From contig NZ_JADNBB010000009.1 of NCBI RefSeq assembly GCF_015550595.1, positions 1 through 64,000 of the forward strand: 64,000 nucleotides of DNA, given 5' to 3'. Below, piece by piece: positions 24,128 to 33,264 of the stretch (its first letter is position 1; each line of letters begins with the position of its first letter). The notes under the pieces were generated by a model that did not search any database, was not told the origin of the DNA, and saw only the letters and a program-made list of their open reading frames with translations. The translations under genes were made by a program, and so were the position numbers. Source of the stretch: Parabacteroides goldsteinii (GTDB taxonomy: Bacteria > Bacteroidota > Bacteroidia > Bacteroidales > Tannerellaceae).

Positions 24128-25681
24128 TTATTTAGATTCTATTTTCCACTCCTCTATATTGCGCGTCTTTGCACTAAAATTCACTCCTATCTTAAATAAT
24201 TGACGGGGATCGGCTGCAAAAGGAAGCGCATAGCCTTTTTCATTGATTTGGCGCAGAGCATCGTCAGCTGTTCCGTTCAGTTTAAATTCCATCAGGTAAA
24301 TGAAACGATCCGTTTGTAATACCAAGTCAATACGGCCTTCCGAAGTATGGTATTCTGCTTTTACATAGAAGCCAATCAACTTGAACACAATAAACAGGAC
24401 ATTTTGGTAATGTAACTCCAAATCACGAACCAACTCGTAAGGAGTATCAGCAAAAAGACTTTGCAAACGACGGAAGAAGGAATCATAATCGCCGGAACGT
24501 ATCTCACGAACAAACTTCTGAATTTGGAAAGAAGAATCGACTTTATCCGTATTGGCATAGAAAGGAAGCAGATATTTCATAAAACCCTCCTCCACTTCAC
24601 GATTAGGAAATCCCAGACGATAAATACCAAATTCACGATCATATCCTTTGATGGTAAGATATCCACTCTGATAAATCACAGGTATTGGATTAACAGATGT
24701 GGAGTCAATGCTATTCAAAACATCGGCATCCGTTTCCGTATGCGCCATGTTATACAGGTTATAATGAGAGTGCTTTAACAATTTCACCAAATAGGTTGGC
24801 GTACCTGTTTCAAACCAATAGCTACCGAATTTCATTCTGGAAAATGTATTCAACAGGCTAAAAGGATTATAAATTCCTTCCGAATTTTCCGTAAAATGAT
24901 ATCCGTCATAAGATTCTCTCAATGTTACACAAACCTGATCATAATCCATATGTTGTACACGAGCCAGTTCATGTAGTTCATCTTCAAAATAAGTATGTAT
25001 CTCCGGTTCCGTTATACCACAAATGTTGGCATTACGGTCGTCCATCGATATATCCATCAGATTATTCAGATCACTGAACACACTTACTTTCCCGAACTTG
25101 GTTACACCAGTCAAAAAAGCAAACTTGATATCCCCGTCCATACTCTTCATCACACCATAAAAAGCCTTCAATGTATCACGGAATTTTTCTTGTAGTTCAT
25201 CATTATCCAATGCCTGCAACATCGGCTTGTCGTATTCGTCAATCAGGATTACAACGCGTTGACCAGTCTGCTTGGCTGCTCTGCGAATTACTCCTTTAAA
25301 ACGCAGTGAAAGTGTCGTTTCATCCGGTCCATGACCATAAAGTTCTTCCCACTGAGTCAACTGATTACTTAACAAAGCATCCAGACGCTCGGGACTGTCG
25401 AATTTTTCGGCGTTCAAATCCAAATGAAGTACAGGATATTCCAACCAATCCTTTTCCAACTTTTCGATAGCCAAGTCTTTAAACAACTCCTTTTTTCCCA
25501 GAAAATAAGCTTCCAGGGTAGAAATAAGCAAACTTTTACCAAAACGGCGTGGGCGACTCAGAAAATAATAGCGTCCAGTTTTCACTAATTGATAAATCAG
25601 CTCTGTTTTGTCAACATAGATATATCCGTCCTCACGAAGACTCTCAAAATTCTGTATACCGATAGGATAAAGCTTTGCCAT
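24128..25681 (-). CDS. AAA-ATPase-like protein with PD-(D/E)XK nuclease-like domain
   Basis: A 517-residue protein of the AAA-ATPase_like/PDDEXK_9 family (formerly DUF1703), very common in Bacteroidales, usual length. Motifs: YVDKTELIYQLVKTGRYYFLS start, Walker A RRFGKS near 43-48, Walker B VILIDEYDKP near 150, and the C-terminal nuclease-like signature EGRIDLVLQTDRFIYLMEFKLNG. The family's role is unknown; a defence or DNA-processing function has been suggested by the nuclease fold. It could be mobile, as the genes occur in many copies. It leads a two-gene operon with the CGGC protein. Confidence 0.9.
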   Translation of the reverse strand: MAKLYPIGIQNFESLREDGYIYVDKTELIYQLVKTGRYYFLSRPRRFGKSLLISTLEAYFLGKKELFKDLAIEKLEKDWLEYPVLHLDLNAEKFDSPERLDALLSNQLTQWEELYGHGPDETTLSLRFKGVIRRAAKQTGQRVVILIDEYDKPMLQALDNDELQEKFRDTLKAFYGVMKSMDGDIKFAFLTGVTKFGKVSVFSDLNNLMDISMDDRNANICGITEPEIHTYFEDELHELARVQHMDYDQVCVTLRESYDGYHFTENSEGIYNPFSLLNTFSRMKFGSYWFETGTPTYLVKLLKHSHYNLYNMAHTETDADVLNSIDSTSVNPIPVIYQSGYLTIKGYDREFGIYRLGFPNREVEEGFMKYLLPFYANTDKVDSSFQIQKFVREIRSGDYDSFFRRLQSLFADTPYELVRDLELHYQNVLFIVFKLIGFYVKAEYHTSEGRIDLVLQTDRFIYLMEFKLNGTADDALRQINEKGYALPFAADPRQLFKIGVNFSAKTRNIEEWKIESK

Positions 25682-25781
25682 AATTTATCTGATTGAAATA
25701 ATACCTTTTAGGCAAAGTACGCAATAAAGATTGGCATTTACAAAAAAAGGACAGGTTAATTGGAGGTTTTTCAAATCAAAT

Positions 25782-25813
25782 ATGGTACAGGAATCCGAAG
25801 AGACCTGCACCAT
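25782..25813 (-). terminator. Terminator of the arabinofuranosidase gene
   Basis: Arms ATGGTACAGG (25782-25791) and CCTGCACCAT (25804-25813) pair with one wobble, directly downstream of the GH51 gene on the minus strand; an AT-rich tract follows. Confidence 0.6.
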
Positions 25814-25828
25814 TTATAAATAGGAATA

Positions 25829-27781
25829 TCAAAATGTAATGCGATAAACAGAGAAACTTAATGGGCGAAGCACTACTTCTGCTACCGGGGCTTCCAGTTC
25901 GATTTCTGAAACAACAGGCACTACCTGGTCCGGTTTGCAGATCGTATTTTTAGCTTCCAGGTCAGAGGCGTGAAGTACGGTTACTGTACCTTTATGTTTC
26001 CCCCCGGAAAGGCCGTTTAAATCCAGTTTCACTTTTCTATTTTGAATGCCGGTATTGGCGATCTTAATGATCAACTCATTTGTCTTCTTATCGACTGCAG
26101 CCGTTGCATACAGATCATTTTGTCCGGTAACCGGTTCGTTCTGCATGGTCAAAGGCACGACATTCGTACCGACATTATGACCGTAAAGTTGCTGCACATA
26201 ATAATTCGGTGTCTTCACCAAAGAGAGATTATCGAACCAGATCAAATCCGGACGCCATTGCCAGGCATCCACATGGGCAAACAGAGGTGCATAAGTACAG
26301 ATATGCACTACATCCGCATTACGCTCAAAGCCAGTCATAAAAGCAGCCTCAGCCAATGCTGTCAGAAAATTATTCTCGCGATTGTTCGGATGGCAGGCAT
26401 ATTCACCGGCAAAAACCTTAGGACCATTACGATCGTATGAGTCATAGCGTTTGGCACCATTCAGGAACCATTCGGGAGAACGGTAAAAATGTTCATCTAC
26501 CAAATCGACTTTCATCCGCTTCATTTCAGGCCACAAGAAGTCGAAATCTTCCCCTTCCGCCTGTGGACCAGAACTACCAATAACTTTGATATCCGGATAT
26601 TTGGTACGAATAGCCTTTACAAAAGGTTCCAGGCGTTCAGTAAACAAAGTACCCCACTGCTCGTTACCAATAGCAATAAACTTCAGGTTGAAAGGGGCCG
26701 GATGTCCCATATCGGCACGCAGCTTTCCCCATTTAGAGGTCACAGGACCATTAGCAAACTCGATCAGGTCAAGTGCATCGTCAATATAAGGTTGCAATTT
26801 ATCGACCGGACAGTTTTCTTTCGGATCATCATTTTCATACTGACAGGAAAGACCGCAGTTCAATACAGGAAGCGGCTCGGCACAGATATCCTCACTCAAC
26901 TGGAAATATTCGAAGAAACCTAAACCATAAGACTGATAATAATCGGAGAACTTCTTATGAGGAAATGTGTAATTCCAACGATTGATATTGATCGGACGAT
27001 TTTCAACCGGACCTACCGTATTTTTCCACTGATAACGGGTGGCCAGGTTCGTTCCTTCCACGATACAACCTCCAGGGAAGCGGAATACACCCGGTTTAAG
27101 ATCTTTCAATGCCTGTGCAAGATCGGCACGCATACCGTTCGGACGGTTATTGAATGTTTTCTGAGGGAATAAAGATATATGTTCGAGATCCGCCGTTCCC
27201 TGTGTAAGCATCGTGATACGTAAACGGGAATGGGCTTCTGTTGCCGCAGGAGTCAGGAATACGGAATACTTTTTCCAATCTTTACCGTTTATCTCAACTT
27301 CCTTTGTTTCATAAATATCATGCCCACTATTTACCAGATTTATACGAAACTTGATCGGACCGTTAGTTACCGTACGGGCATAGAAAGAAAAGTCATACTT
27401 CTCCCCTGCCTTAATACCAATACCTTTAAAACCTTCGTTATCCAGTCCGGTACCGGTTAATTCTTTATTATAAGAAAGCCGTACATAATGCGGATTCTTG
27501 TCAAAACAGGGGGATTTGGTCTGTACCGTTACATTTCCAAAAGGAACCCAGCCCCCGAAAGGATTTTCAAACTCAAAAGAACGGTTTTTAATCAGTTCTG
27601 CATACAACCCACCATCTGCTCCGAAGTTGATGTCTTCAAAAAAGATACCGTACATGGTAGACTGGATAGGTGCACCTGTTTTCTGCACATCTATTTTAAA
27701 TTCATTGGTCTGTGCCATCAGGCTGTTTACCCCCATACTTAAGAGGAACAGGGAGATAGCGTTTTTCATGCTTCTTCTCAT
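25829..27781 (-). CDS. GH51 alpha-L-arabinofuranosidase (secreted)
   Basis: A 650-residue exported enzyme that removes terminal alpha-L-arabinofuranose from arabinan, arabinoxylan or arabinogalactan. The signal peptide ends near MAQT. The start of the fold (YGIFFEDINFGADGGLYAELIKNRSFE) is typical for GH51. The acid/base Glu lies in FIAIGNEQWG and the nucleophile Glu in VFAGEYACH, both intact. The C-terminal beta domain ends YRITF. It has a carbohydrate-binding-like insert after the first 60 residues (SFEFENPFGGW...). It is transcribed away from the arabinose catabolic operon across a 190-bp shared control region, so it supplies the arabinose that the operon consumes. Family is certain; exact polymer is not. 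Confidence 0.94.
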   Translation of the reverse strand: MRRSMKNAISLFLLSMGVNSLMAQTNEFKIDVQKTGAPIQSTMYGIFFEDINFGADGGLYAELIKNRSFEFENPFGGWVPFGNVTVQTKSPCFDKNPHYVRLSYNKELTGTGLDNEGFKGIGIKAGEKYDFSFYARTVTNGPIKFRINLVNSGHDIYETKEVEINGKDWKKYSVFLTPAATEAHSRLRITMLTQGTADLEHISLFPQKTFNNRPNGMRADLAQALKDLKPGVFRFPGGCIVEGTNLATRYQWKNTVGPVENRPININRWNYTFPHKKFSDYYQSYGLGFFEYFQLSEDICAEPLPVLNCGLSCQYENDDPKENCPVDKLQPYIDDALDLIEFANGPVTSKWGKLRADMGHPAPFNLKFIAIGNEQWGTLFTERLEPFVKAIRTKYPDIKVIGSSGPQAEGEDFDFLWPEMKRMKVDLVDEHFYRSPEWFLNGAKRYDSYDRNGPKVFAGEYACHPNNRENNFLTALAEAAFMTGFERNADVVHICTYAPLFAHVDAWQWRPDLIWFDNLSLVKTPNYYVQQLYGHNVGTNVVPLTMQNEPVTGQNDLYATAAVDKKTNELIIKIANTGIQNRKVKLDLNGLSGGKHKGTVTVLHASDLEAKNTICKPDQVVPVVSEIELEAPVAEVVLRPLSFSVYRITF

Positions 27782-27821
27782 ATCAAGTGTTTTTCTGTGA
27801 AATAAAAGATTTATTTAGTCG

Positions 27822-27829
27822 CAAATATA
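27822..27829 (-). promoter_or_regulatory. Candidate -7 box of the GH51 gene
   Basis: CAAATATA reads TATATTTG on the minus strand, 40 bp before the start codon. The candidate AraR site at 27848-27869 lies just upstream, where it would touch the -33 region. Confidence 0.5.
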
Positions 27830-27847
27830 CACTAATTACCCATACAT

Positions 27848-27869
27848 AAGGTGGACAAATACACCTATT
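27848..27869. promoter_or_regulatory. Candidate AraR operator in the GH51-galM divergent region
   Basis: Inverted repeat AAGGTG...CACCT (GGTG at 27850-27853, CACC at 27862-27865), with another GGTG half at 27871. A close relative (GGTG...CACC) precedes araD at 32438-32458. Both sites flank operons of the same pathway, as expected for an AraR operator; the real AraR consensus was not available to compare. Confidence 0.5.
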
Positions 27870-27971
27870 TGGTGGATAAAAAGCCATTTTATGCTCTATA
27901 ACATCTTTTCATGCGTCTACATTACGAAGAAGTAGGCTAATTTTACACGCAATTTTGATAACATTACATAC

Positions 27972-29048
27972 ATGAAGAACAAGAGTACGCTGTCTGGCTT
28001 GACTGTAGCAAACTTCAGCAAGCTTATAGACGGAAAGGAGACGATGCTATGTATCCTGACCAATAAAAAAGGTGCAGAACTTACCATTACCAACTACGGT
28101 GCAAAAATTGTATCGCTTATGGTACCGGATCGGTCCGGCAAGTTAACCGATGTAGTCACCGGACACAATTCCCTCGATGAATATCTGGTCTCTGAAGAAC
28201 CCTATTTCGGAGCTATCTGTGGACGTTACGGAAATCGTATTGCCAAAGGAACATTCACTCTGGATGGCGTTGTGTACGATAAACTGGCGATAAATAATGG
28301 CCCGAACAGCCTTCATGGTGGAATTAAAGGATTCAATTCTGTTGTTTGGAACCTGAACGAGATCGATGATCAAACCGTTGAACTGAAATACACTTCGATC
28401 GACGGAGAAGAAGGTTTCCCCGGAACACTTCAGACCACTGTTACTTATCACCTGACAGATGACAATGAAGTCGTTATCATGTATCAGGCAGTAACAGACA
28501 AACCTACCGTTCTGAATCTGACCAACCACTCCTATTTTAACCTTTCGGGAGCAGGTGATCCTTCAGTGGCAGATCATACCCTGACAATCAACGCCGACTA
28601 TTATCTCCCGACAGATGATACTGCAATTCCTTTCGGTGCCCCGGAAAAAGTGGAAGGTACACCGATGGATTTCCGTACCCCCTATCTGGTTGGTGCGCGT
28701 ATCGACGAGCCGGTCGACCAGTTAACTTGGGCAAGAGGTTACGACCATACTTTTATATTAAATAAAGAACAGGGAGAACTAGGATTCTGTGCCCGCTGTT
28801 CATCTCCCAAAACCGGTATCATTATGGAAACCTATACTACTGAACCGGGTGTACAATTATATACAGGAAACTGGATGACGGGCAATTTTGAAGGTAAGAA
28901 TGGACAACGCTATCCGGCAAGAGCTGCTCTCTGCCTGGAAACACAACATTATCCCGACAGTCCTAATCATTCGGAATACCCGTCGACTGTTCTCCGTCCG
29001 GGAGATGTATTCGAAAGCAAAACGATCTACAAGTTCTCTGCTGAATAA
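27972..29048 (+). CDS. galM: Aldose 1-epimerase (galactose mutarotase)
   Basis: A 358-residue cytosolic mutarotase that interconverts alpha and beta anomers of galactose, glucose or arabinose. The catalytic histidines sit in SLHGGIKGFN and NLTNHSYFNLSG, and the base Glu in YTTEPGVQLYTGNW, all as in GalM. No signal peptide, so it acts on imported sugar. It is the first gene of the rightward galM-transporter-galK-araR operon and starts opposite the GH51 gene. In Bacteroides arabinose loci a mutarotase at this position is part of the AraR regulon, so arabinose could be its substrate here. Confidence 0.94.
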   Translation: MKNKSTLSGLTVANFSKLIDGKETMLCILTNKKGAELTITNYGAKIVSLMVPDRSGKLTDVVTGHNSLDEYLVSEEPYFGAICGRYGNRIAKGTFTLDGVVYDKLAINNGPNSLHGGIKGFNSVVWNLNEIDDQTVELKYTSIDGEEGFPGTLQTTVTYHLTDDNEVVIMYQAVTDKPTVLNLTNHSYFNLSGAGDPSVADHTLTINADYYLPTDDTAIPFGAPEKVEGTPMDFRTPYLVGARIDEPVDQLTWARGYDHTFILNKEQGELGFCARCSSPKTGIIMETYTTEPGVQLYTGNWMTGNFEGKNGQRYPARAALCLETQHYPDSPNHSEYPSTVLRPGDVFESKTIYKFSAE

Positions 29049-29086
29049 CAAACTCGATTCATTAATAATCTAAATAATCAAAAGAA

Positions 29087-30370
29087 ATGGAATCTACAAA
29101 AAAGAAGAATTATGCACTACCCATTGCGATGATGTTCGCATTATTCGCAATGATCTCTTTCGTTACCGGTCTGCCAGCACCTTTTGGTGCAATTGTGCAG
29201 AGCGAATTCGGAGCAACTAACTTGCAGGCTACGCTGGGTTTTGCTGCTAACTTTATCGCTTACGCCTTTATGGGTATCCCTTCCGGTCTGTTATTGCAGA
29301 AGATCGGTTATAAGAAAACAGCATTGATCGCGATCGTTGTTGGTTTCGTAGGTGTAGGTATTCAGGCTCTCTCCTCTACAATGGGATTTGCCGTTTATGT
29401 AACCGGTGCATTCGTTTCAGGTTTCTCTATGTGTATGTTGAATACAGTAGTTAACCCGATGTTGAACACATTAGGTGGTGGTGGTAAGAAAGGTAATCAG
29501 TTGATTCAGATGGGTGGTTCACTGAACTCTTTGTCAGCTACTATCGTCCCTGTATTGGTTGGTTACTTGATGGGTACAGTTGTAGAAGAACGTACGATTA
29601 CAAAGGCATTACCGGCATTGTATATCGCTATGGCTATCTTCGCTATTGCATTCCTGGTATTGTTCATCATGAACATTCCGGAACCGAACTTGTCTGTTGC
29701 TAAAAAAGATGTAAAAGATACTCACAGTCCTTTATCGTTCCGTCACTTCAAACTGGGAGCTTTAGCTATTTTCGTATATGTTGGTATTGAAGTTGGTATC
29801 CCTCACTTCGCAGGTCTGTTTATGATGACTCCGGAAGCTGGCGGTGGTCTGGCTATTGACTCTACTATCGCAGGATCTGTTGTAGGTACTTACTGGTTCC
29901 TTATGTTGATCGGCCGTTTAGTAGGTGCATCACTGGGTGCTAAGTTCTCAAGTAAACAAATGCTTACTTTTGCTTCTACCTTAGGACTAATTTTTATCGC
30001 TTTAGCATTCGTTTGCCCGATTACAACACACGTAAGTATGCCGGTATTTATGAGCGATATCTCATTCGGTATGGCACAGGTTCCTATCAGCATCATGTTC
30101 TTTGCGCTTTGCGGACTTTGTACTTCTATCATGTGGGGTGGTATTTTCAACCTGGCAGTTGAAGGTCTGGGTAAATATACAGAAGCTGCTTCCGGTCTTT
30201 TTATGGTATTGGTTTGCGGTGGAGGTTTGTTACCATTACTTCAGGGTGCAGTATCCGACTCTGTTGGATTCATGGCAAGTTTCGTAGTAATTATCATTGC
30301 TTTGGCTTACCTGTTGTTCTACGCTTTGATCGGATGTAAGAATGTAAATACAGATATTCCTGTTAAATAA
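29087..30370 (+). CDS. MFS sugar transporter (GluP/FucP-like)
   Basis: A 427-residue inner-membrane transporter with 12 predicted helices. Family marks are GFAANFIAYAFMGIPSGLLLQKIGYKK (loop 2-3 signature), the glycine-rich stretch NTLGGGGKKGNQLIQMGGSLNS of the FucP/GluP group, and a cytoplasmic loop (KKDVKDTHSP) in the middle. It likely couples proton entry to uptake of arabinose, galactose or glucose. It lies between galM and galK (38-bp gap to galM), which supports a monosaccharide released by the GH51 enzyme. The corresponding arabinose-locus transporter in Bacteroides is called AraP; I leave the symbol open as substrate is not shown by sequence. Confidence 0.9.
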   Translation: MESTKKKNYALPIAMMFALFAMISFVTGLPAPFGAIVQSEFGATNLQATLGFAANFIAYAFMGIPSGLLLQKIGYKKTALIAIVVGFVGVGIQALSSTMGFAVYVTGAFVSGFSMCMLNTVVNPMLNTLGGGGKKGNQLIQMGGSLNSLSATIVPVLVGYLMGTVVEERTITKALPALYIAMAIFAIAFLVLFIMNIPEPNLSVAKKDVKDTHSPLSFRHFKLGALAIFVYVGIEVGIPHFAGLFMMTPEAGGGLAIDSTIAGSVVGTYWFLMLIGRLVGASLGAKFSSKQMLTFASTLGLIFIALAFVCPITTHVSMPVFMSDISFGMAQVPISIMFFALCGLCTSIMWGGIFNLAVEGLGKYTEAASGLFMVLVCGGGLLPLLQGAVSDSVGFMASFVVIIIALAYLLFYALIGCKNVNTDIPVK

Positions 30371-30394
30371 AAAATAAGTGTAAAATTTATGATT

Positions 30395-30436
30395 GAAGAA
30401 ATTATCTAACTATATTTGTGGTCGGATAATTTCTTC
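30395..30436 (+). promoter_or_regulatory. Hairpin with -7-like box between the transporter and galK
   Basis: Perfect 12-bp arms GAAGAAATTATC (30395-30406) and GATAATTTCTTC (30425-30436) enclose an 18-bp loop that contains TATATTTG (30411-30418), a match to TAnnTTTG. It may be an internal galK promoter with a flanking operator, or an RNA hairpin controlling galK level. Confidence 0.5.
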
Positions 30437-30469
30437 ATCTTTTATATAACCTTTAAAAGTAATAATATC

Positions 30470-31615
30470 ATGCAGAAAAAAATCAGAGATAAATTTCAAG
30501 AGTTATTTAATACAGAAGGTAGTGTATATGCTTCTCCTGGTCGTATTAACCTGATCGGTGAACACACAGACTATAATGGCGGTTTCGTATTTCCAGGTGC
30601 TATTGATAAAGGTATGATCGCAGAGATCAAACCGAATGGCACAGGTAAAGTTCGCGCATTCTCTATCGACCTAAACGACTATGTCGAATTCGGATTGAAC
30701 GAAGAAGATGCACCAAAAGCAAGCTGGGCTAGATACATTTTCGGTGTATGCCGTGAGATTATCAAACGTGGCGGTCAGATCCAGGGATTCGATACTGTAT
30801 TTGCCGGTGATGTACCTCTGGGTGCCGGAATGTCTTCATCTGCCGCTTTAGAAAGCACTTACGCATTCGCATTGAATGATCTTTTCTCTCTAGGCATTGA
30901 CAAATTCGAATTAGCTAAGATCGGTCAGTCTACAGAACACAACTATTGCGGTGTTAACTGCGGTATCATGGACCAGTTCGCTTCCGTATTCGGTAAAGAA
31001 GGAAGCTTGATTCGTTTAGATTGCCGTTCTTTAGAATATAAATATTTTCCATTCAATCCAGTTGGTTATAAACTGGTTTTGCTGGACTCTGTTGTAAAAC
31101 ATGAACTGGCATCTTCTGCTTATAACAAACGTCGCCAGTCTTGTGAAAATGCAGCAGCAGCTATCCGTCGCAATCACCCGGAAGTAGAATTCCTGCGTGA
31201 CGCAACAATGGACATGCTGAACGAAGTAAAAGGCGATATCAGCGCAGAAGATTATATGCGTGCCGAATACGTGATCGAAGAAGTACAACGCGTACTCGAC
31301 GTTTGCGAAGCTTTGGAAAAAGGTGACTACGAAACTGTAGGTCAGAAAATGTATGAAACTCACCATGGCATGAGCAAGCTATACGAAGTAAGCTGCGAAG
31401 AGCTGGACTTCCTGAACGATGTTGCCAAGAAATGTGGCGTAACAGGTTCACGTGTAATGGGTGGTGGCTTCGGAGGTTGTACTATCAACCTTGTAAAAGA
31501 CGAATTGCATGATGCATTTATCAAAGAAGCTTTCGATTCTTATACAAAGAAATTCGGTCACGAACCTAAAGTATACGAAGTAGTAATCAGCGACGGTGCA
31601 CGCAAACTCGCTTAA
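30470..31615 (+). CDS. galK: Galactokinase
   Basis: A 381-residue GHMP kinase that phosphorylates alpha-D-galactose at C1 (Leloir pathway). It has the galactokinase signature GRINLIGEHTDYNGG near the N-terminus, the ATP-binding GHMP motif PLGAGMSSSAALE, and GGGFGGC near the C-terminus. I chose the ATG at 30470; an in-frame GTG 18 codons upstream overlaps the hairpin and gives an unlikely hydrophobic start. Its place in an arabinose operon fits growth on arabinogalactan-type polymers, which release both sugars; GalT and GalE are not in the window. Confidence 0.95.
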   Translation: MQKKIRDKFQELFNTEGSVYASPGRINLIGEHTDYNGGFVFPGAIDKGMIAEIKPNGTGKVRAFSIDLNDYVEFGLNEEDAPKASWARYIFGVCREIIKRGGQIQGFDTVFAGDVPLGAGMSSSAALESTYAFALNDLFSLGIDKFELAKIGQSTEHNYCGVNCGIMDQFASVFGKEGSLIRLDCRSLEYKYFPFNPVGYKLVLLDSVVKHELASSAYNKRRQSCENAAAAIRRNHPEVEFLRDATMDMLNEVKGDISAEDYMRAEYVIEEVQRVLDVCEALEKGDYETVGQKMYETHHGMSKLYEVSCEELDFLNDVAKKCGVTGSRVMGGGFGGCTINLVKDELHDAFIKEAFDSYTKKFGHEPKVYEVVISDGARKLA

Positions 31616-31641
31616 TAAATTAATTCAATATCCATAAAATC

Positions 31642-32334
31642 ATGACAGCCGCATTTTATCAGAACGAAGTCAAATTTTTTGTTTCAGTAGATTGTATCAT
31701 CCTGGGGTTTAATAACAGTGAACTCAACGTTTTACTTTACAAACGGAATTTTGAGCCACTACAAGGACAGTGGTCTCTGATGGGCGGTTTTATCAAATCC
31801 GGCGAAAGTATCGGCGAAGCGGCTTCACGCGTACTTACCGAATGCTCTGGTATCGATAATCTTTTTATGGAACAGGTAGGTGCTTACGGAGATGTTACCC
31901 GCGACTTAGGAGAACGGGTTATCTCCGTAGCATACTATTCATTGGTCAATATGAATGACTTCAATCCGGAATTATTGAAAGAGCATAATGCCCAATGGAC
32001 AAAACTCAGCGAAGTACCCAATCTGATCTTTGACCATAACCAAATGATCACCGACACGCTGGTTCGCCTGAAGAGAAAAGCAGCTACCCGTCCGGTCGGT
32101 TTTAATCTTCTTCCTGAGAAATTCACCCTACCCCAGCTTCAAAGTCTGTATGAAGCTATTTACCAGACTCCACTGGATAAACGTAATTTCCGCAAGAAAC
32201 TCAACTCTATGGATATCCTTGAGAAACTTGACGAGAAAGACAAAAAAAGTTCCAAAAGAGGCGCTTTCTATTATATGTTCAACAAAGAAAAATATGACCG
32301 TTTACTTGATCAGGGATTCTATTTCTCCTTATAA
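31642..32334 (+). CDS. araR: AraR, Nudix-fold arabinose regulator
   Basis: A 230-residue regulator of the NrtR-like type: an N-terminal Nudix domain that has lost catalysis and senses ligand, plus a C-terminal winged helix for DNA binding (TLPQLQSLYEAIYQTPLDKRNFRKKL). The Nudix box is degenerate: GGFIKSGESIGEAASRVLTECSG lacks the REUxEE glutamates. In B. thetaiotaomicron the homologous AraR binds L-arabinose and represses arabinose genes, as established in the literature. Here it ends the galM operon and precedes araDAB, the expected neighbourhood, with two candidate operators flanking. The length matches the family. Confidence 0.88.
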   Translation: MTAAFYQNEVKFFVSVDCIILGFNNSELNVLLYKRNFEPLQGQWSLMGGFIKSGESIGEAASRVLTECSGIDNLFMEQVGAYGDVTRDLGERVISVAYYSLVNMNDFNPELLKEHNAQWTKLSEVPNLIFDHNQMITDTLVRLKRKAATRPVGFNLLPEKFTLPQLQSLYEAIYQTPLDKRNFRKKLNSMDILEKLDEKDKKSSKRGAFYYMFNKEKYDRLLDQGFYFSL

Positions 32335-32392
32335 TAAAGGAGAATAGAAATATTTTTTCCTTTACTTGTTTATTATACTCTTAAAAAGTCAC

Positions 32393-32420
32393 AAGCTATG
32401 TTTTAAAACATAGCTTTTTT
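32393..32420 (+). terminator. Terminator of the galM-araR operon
   Basis: AAGCTATGTTTT (32393-32404) is followed directly by its complement AAAACATAGCTT (32405-32416) and then TTTT. It separates the araR operon from the araD operon. The rest of the 208-bp gap holds the candidate operator and no gene. Confidence 0.85.
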
Positions 32421-32437
32421 TGTACCATTACGCGAAC

Positions 32438-32458
32438 AAGGTGTTACTTTTACACCAT
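32438..32458. promoter_or_regulatory. Candidate AraR operator before araD
   Basis: AAGGTG at 32438-32443 and ACACC at 32452-32456 form an inverted site (AAGGTGTTACTTTTACACCAT), about 85 bp before the araD start. It resembles 27848-27869 but with one base more between the half sites. Confidence 0.5.
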
Positions 32459-32542
32459 CAACAATAAGTGTACACTTCTATACTTATTATCATATACAAA
32501 CTATATATTAAGTAGATAATAAACCACAAAACAATAACGGTA

Positions 32543-33229
32543 ATGGTTGAAGAATTAAAAGAAAAGGTTTTCAAAGCCAACTTAGATCTGGTAAAACATG
32601 GATTAGTCATTTTTACCTGGGGAAATGTAAGCGCAATTGACCGCGAAAAAGGGTTGGTTGTGATCAAGCCATCCGGGGTTTCTTATGAAACAATGAAAGC
32701 CAGTGATATGGTTGTTCTCGATTTACAGGGTAATATCCTGGAGGGAACTCTAAAACCGTCGTCTGACACTCCTACTCATTTAGTATTATATAATGCCTTT
32801 CCGGAAATCGGTGGCATCGTGCATACACATTCCACTTACGCAACATCCTGGGCACAGGCAGGACGGGACATTCCTAATATAGGTACAACACATGCAGACT
32901 ATTTCAGTGATGCAATCCCTTGTACCCGCCAGATGACACAGCAAGAGATTGAAGGTGAATATGAAAAAGAAACCGGAAATGTGATTGTTGAACGCTTTAA
33001 CGATTTAAATCCGATTCACATACCTGGGGTATTGGTTGAAAATCACGGACCGTTTTCCTGGGGAAAGAATGCCGATGATGCCGTACATAATGCGGTTGTA
33101 ATGGAACAGGTAGCCAAGATGGCTTATATCTCCTATGGCATCAATCCCGGACTTACAATGAACAAACATCTGATAACTAAGCATTTTTACCGTAAACACG
33201 GTCCTAATGCTTACTACGGACAAAAATAA
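32543..33229 (+). CDS. araD: L-ribulose-5-phosphate 4-epimerase
   Basis: A 228-residue class II aldolase-fold enzyme that turns L-ribulose 5-phosphate into D-xylulose 5-phosphate, the last step of the arabinose pathway. Zinc ligands are visible as the HxH of [19 protein letters not shown] and the His of ENHGPFSWG; the aldolase-like start [20 protein letters not shown] fits. It opens the araD-araA-araB-tkt run; araA follows by 35 bp. An upstream GGTG...CACC site suggests control by AraR. Confidence 0.95.
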   Translation: MVEELKEKVFKANLDLVKHGLVIFTWGNVSAIDREKGLVVIKPSGVSYETMKASDMVVLDLQGNILEGTLKPSSDTPTHLVLYNAFPEIGGIVHTHSTYATSWAQAGRDIPNIGTTHADYFSDAIPCTRQMTQQEIEGEYEKETGNVIVERFNDLNPIHIPGVLVENHGPFSWGKNADDAVHNAVVMEQVAKMAYISYGINPGLTMNKHLITKHFYRKHGPNAYYGQK

Positions 33230-33264
33230 ACAATCAATCATTATAACTATTAAATCAACAAACC

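Noticed and set aside
30416-30469. Longer galactokinase from an upstream GTG
   Set aside because: The 18 extra residues are hydrophobic and not part of the family, and the GTG lies inside a hairpin loop. The ATG at 30470 gives the normal length.
27972-32334. Plain galactose (Leloir) operon
   Set aside because: galM and galK are present, but the operon ends in araR and is followed by araDAB, with no galT or galE, so it is better read as an arabinose/arabinogalactan locus.
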